From Todiramphus chloris collaris (Eukaryota > Chordata > Aves > Coraciiformes > Alcedinidae): DNA of 64,000 bases. Shown in pieces: positions 62,101 through 64,000 of this stretch. The stretch covers positions 8,254,593 through 8,318,592 of the forward strand of contig JANVCC010000073.1 in NCBI GenBank assembly GCA_025345505.1, in the 5' to 3' direction. Below the pieces are notes generated by a model. It did not search any database. It worked only from the letters and a program-made list of their open reading frames with translations, and was not told where the DNA came from. A program made the position numbers and the translations under genes. Numbering within the stretch: the stretch's first letter is position 1; the number at the start of each line of letters is the position of its first letter.

Positions 62101-64000
62101 GAATAATTTGGGTTAGAAGGGATGCCTGAGCATCATCAACCCTCTGCTTCAAGCACATCACAAGCGAAAAAAAATAGACGACAGCATTTCACCAGGCTCT
62201 TAAGTATGAAGAACCAGCTCCATACCCTCTTGGGCTGGACCTGCCAGCGAGTGCTTTGTTTCAGTTCTCCCCACTGAAACACGAGGGGCTGGTGCTCCCA
62301 TCCTGCGCACACTGTGCCGCTGCCGGCTGGCAGGAGCCAGAACTTTTCACCTCAGCTCCCAGCGACTGCTCTCCGTGAATGTGCCACTGTGGCAGCCCTG
62401 ATGGGTGCAGGGGACAGCGATGCAGTTTCATACTACTGGGACACTGGCTGGCTCGGACACGCTGAACGACAGTGGTGGCAGGAGATCGTCACCAAGGCAC
62501 TACAACTTACAGGATCAGGAGCTCCCGAACTCACTCAAGAAACTGCTTGTTGTAGATCGCTCATCCAGCACTCTCAGACATCTCAAGACCATCTCTTTAA
62601 AGCCTATATATCCTTCGGTAGACTCTTCCCTTACTAAAAACATTTTTACTACCCATTTCCTTCATCTGGCCCTGGATTCCCGAAAAAGGAGCTGATTTAT
62701 TCCAACTCTTTCTCCACTTCTTCGCGAGAGCTTATGCTATTTGACAAAATCAACTGAAAGGAGAAGAGCACCAAAACATGTTCTTCTTCTTTCTCTCCTG
62801 ATTAGTATATTGGGCAGCTGTTTCAAACTGAATACCTGAGAAGTGAATAGAAATATTTAAGCAACACACAACACGCATGCACACAGAAGTTGGCTGGAGG
62901 CTCTCTATGGCTTAAGTACAGGAAAGCTTCATTCATCTGTGCAAGCAAGGACGAAGCAGACAGGCAGTAAAGGGGTTCTTGCAACCTTGCCAAAATTCAT
63001 TGAAATGCATCAGCGTGCACAGGCTAACTCCTGTTTGGGAATACCTGGGGAACAACAGCAGGGCCTCCGGTTCTGGGAATACCCTACTGTAAGTTCTCCA
63101 CTAGCTCAAGTTCACTTTTGGAAGTGAGAGTGCCACCATCTCAGCACTACTATCCTCTCAAAACCAACAAGCTGTCTTCCTGGGAAAGACCCAAGCTACG
63201 AATGACTAGCGCTGGTAGCTCCCAATGGCAGTGTAACAAGAATAAATAAGAACTGTTTCCCTGCTCCTTTCCAAGGAAGCTCTACAGCTGTGGTTACAAC
63301 GTCTCACTTGTCACACGCTACCTCTTCACCCAGAACCAACTCCCCGTGTGCAGGCAGAGAGCTCTGCGGGCGTCTCTTGTGCAAGGAGGACAAGGTGGAC
63401 TCGGCGAGCGAAACTGGTCCTTGGCTGCATCCTCTCCTAGACCGAGCTCTCCGAAGTTGCCCGCTCGGGTGACTTTGGCATCAGGCACTTTCCAGGACGT
63501 GGTGTTGGTCTTGAGTAACTGACTGTTTCTCAATGAAGTGAAAAAGGGAGGCTGGAAGTGGCAAAAACTGAAGCAGAGAGATTGAATTGTTAATAAATAT
63601 ACACTGTGGTCAGTGGATTGGATTTTAATACCAATGGAATGGGCAGCTCTGGACTGGCACCCTGCTTTGCTGTCACTCAGCCTTCCTCCTTTCTTTAAGA
63701 CATCAGCTGTCCCCAGCTGCCACTCCAGCCCTCCACGTGAGCCAGACTGCCCTATGGCCCTGCTGCCAGCCCCAGTTAATTCTCCACCCGTCACTTGCTC
63801 CTTTGCCTGCATTGTTATCCGGGAGAAAAGAGCCACCACGGCTTGCTGGGGAGAGACTCATTTCTCAAGCCTTACAACAATTACCCTTCCACCAGAAATA
63901 AGCCAAATCTAACAAGAGATTCCTATTTAGGTCGAAGTAATTCAGAAATGAGAGAGGAAAAATGTTAGGTGAAGTATTTCTGTGCCTCTTCCTGGCTTCT
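59144..64000 (-). other. MAMLD1: MAMLD1 upstream intron, reaching the window edge
   Basis: The intron before the large exon. No upstream coding exon of MAMLD1 (human has a short acidic N-terminal exon ending KSSPGRKHQ) was found on the minus strand up to 64000, so the 5' part of the gene lies outside. GC-richer patches at 60470-60560, 62270-62420 and 63300-63480 show nothing recognisable. Confidence 0.7.
62097..62260 (-). mobile_element. Possible degraded CR1 fragment
   Basis: CAGAGAATAATTTGGGTTAG followed by AAGGGATGCCTGAGCATCAT and CCCTCTGCTTCAAGCA resembles the antisense CR1 3' end (CACAGAATGGTTTGGGTTGG, AAGGGACCT..., CCCCCTGCTCAAGCA). Strongly diverged. Confidence 0.5.

Noticed and set aside
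63318..63839. A 173-codon minus-strand frame considered as an upstream MAMLD1 exon
   Set aside because: No similarity to the known MAMLD1 N-terminus and only a weak donor (GACAA|GTGAGA) at its end.
1..64000. tRNA, rRNA or microRNA genes
   Set aside because: No tRNA box A/B pair, rRNA segment or convincing conserved hairpin was noticed by eye; a covariance-model search could not be run.

Overview
The window is vertebrate nuclear DNA, almost certainly from a bird. The evidence is several copies of the sauropsid CR1 LINE with its typical 3' end (short ATTCTATG-like repeats), spliced genes with large AT-rich introns, CpG-island promoters, and no mammalian SINEs such as Alu or B1. No bacterial features, operons, CRISPR arrays, tRNAs or rRNAs were seen. 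I found no new enzymatic or defence system; the points of interest concern gene structure and regulation.

The only protein-coding gene I can read with confidence is on the minus strand: a mastermind-like gene best matched by MAMLD1 (mastermind-like domain containing 1, human Xq28). Four coding exons can be placed with matching splice phases: 57428-59143 (572 codons), 28135-28281 (49), 26655-26736 (27 and one base), and 25353-26371 with the stop. Together they give 987 codons. The 5' end lies beyond position 64000. The first intron seen here is about 29 kb and fills 28282-57427. The likely 3'UTR runs from 25352 down to about 24160-24180.

Downstream of MAMLD1, 24180 to about 8700 is intergenic DNA with CR1 copies, ancient SINE-like relics, a 20-bp minisatellite and a possible LTR. 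At about 7560-8700 lies a CpG island broken by a 400-base assembly gap. A good minus-strand splice donor at 8002 marks the end of a first exon, so a second minus-strand gene starts there and runs off the left edge. Human gene order (MAMLD1 then MTM1, same orientation) makes MTM1 the best guess, but no MTM1 coding sequence was recognised; 1-8002 would then be its first intron.

MAMLD1 encodes a glutamine- and proline-rich nuclear co-activator of the mastermind family. The sequence suggests three ways to vary the product: intronic polyadenylation just after the large exon; an internal CpG island at 46537-46860 with a phase-compatible alternative first exon; and a CAG/glutamine repeat. All three are inferences that transcript data could settle.
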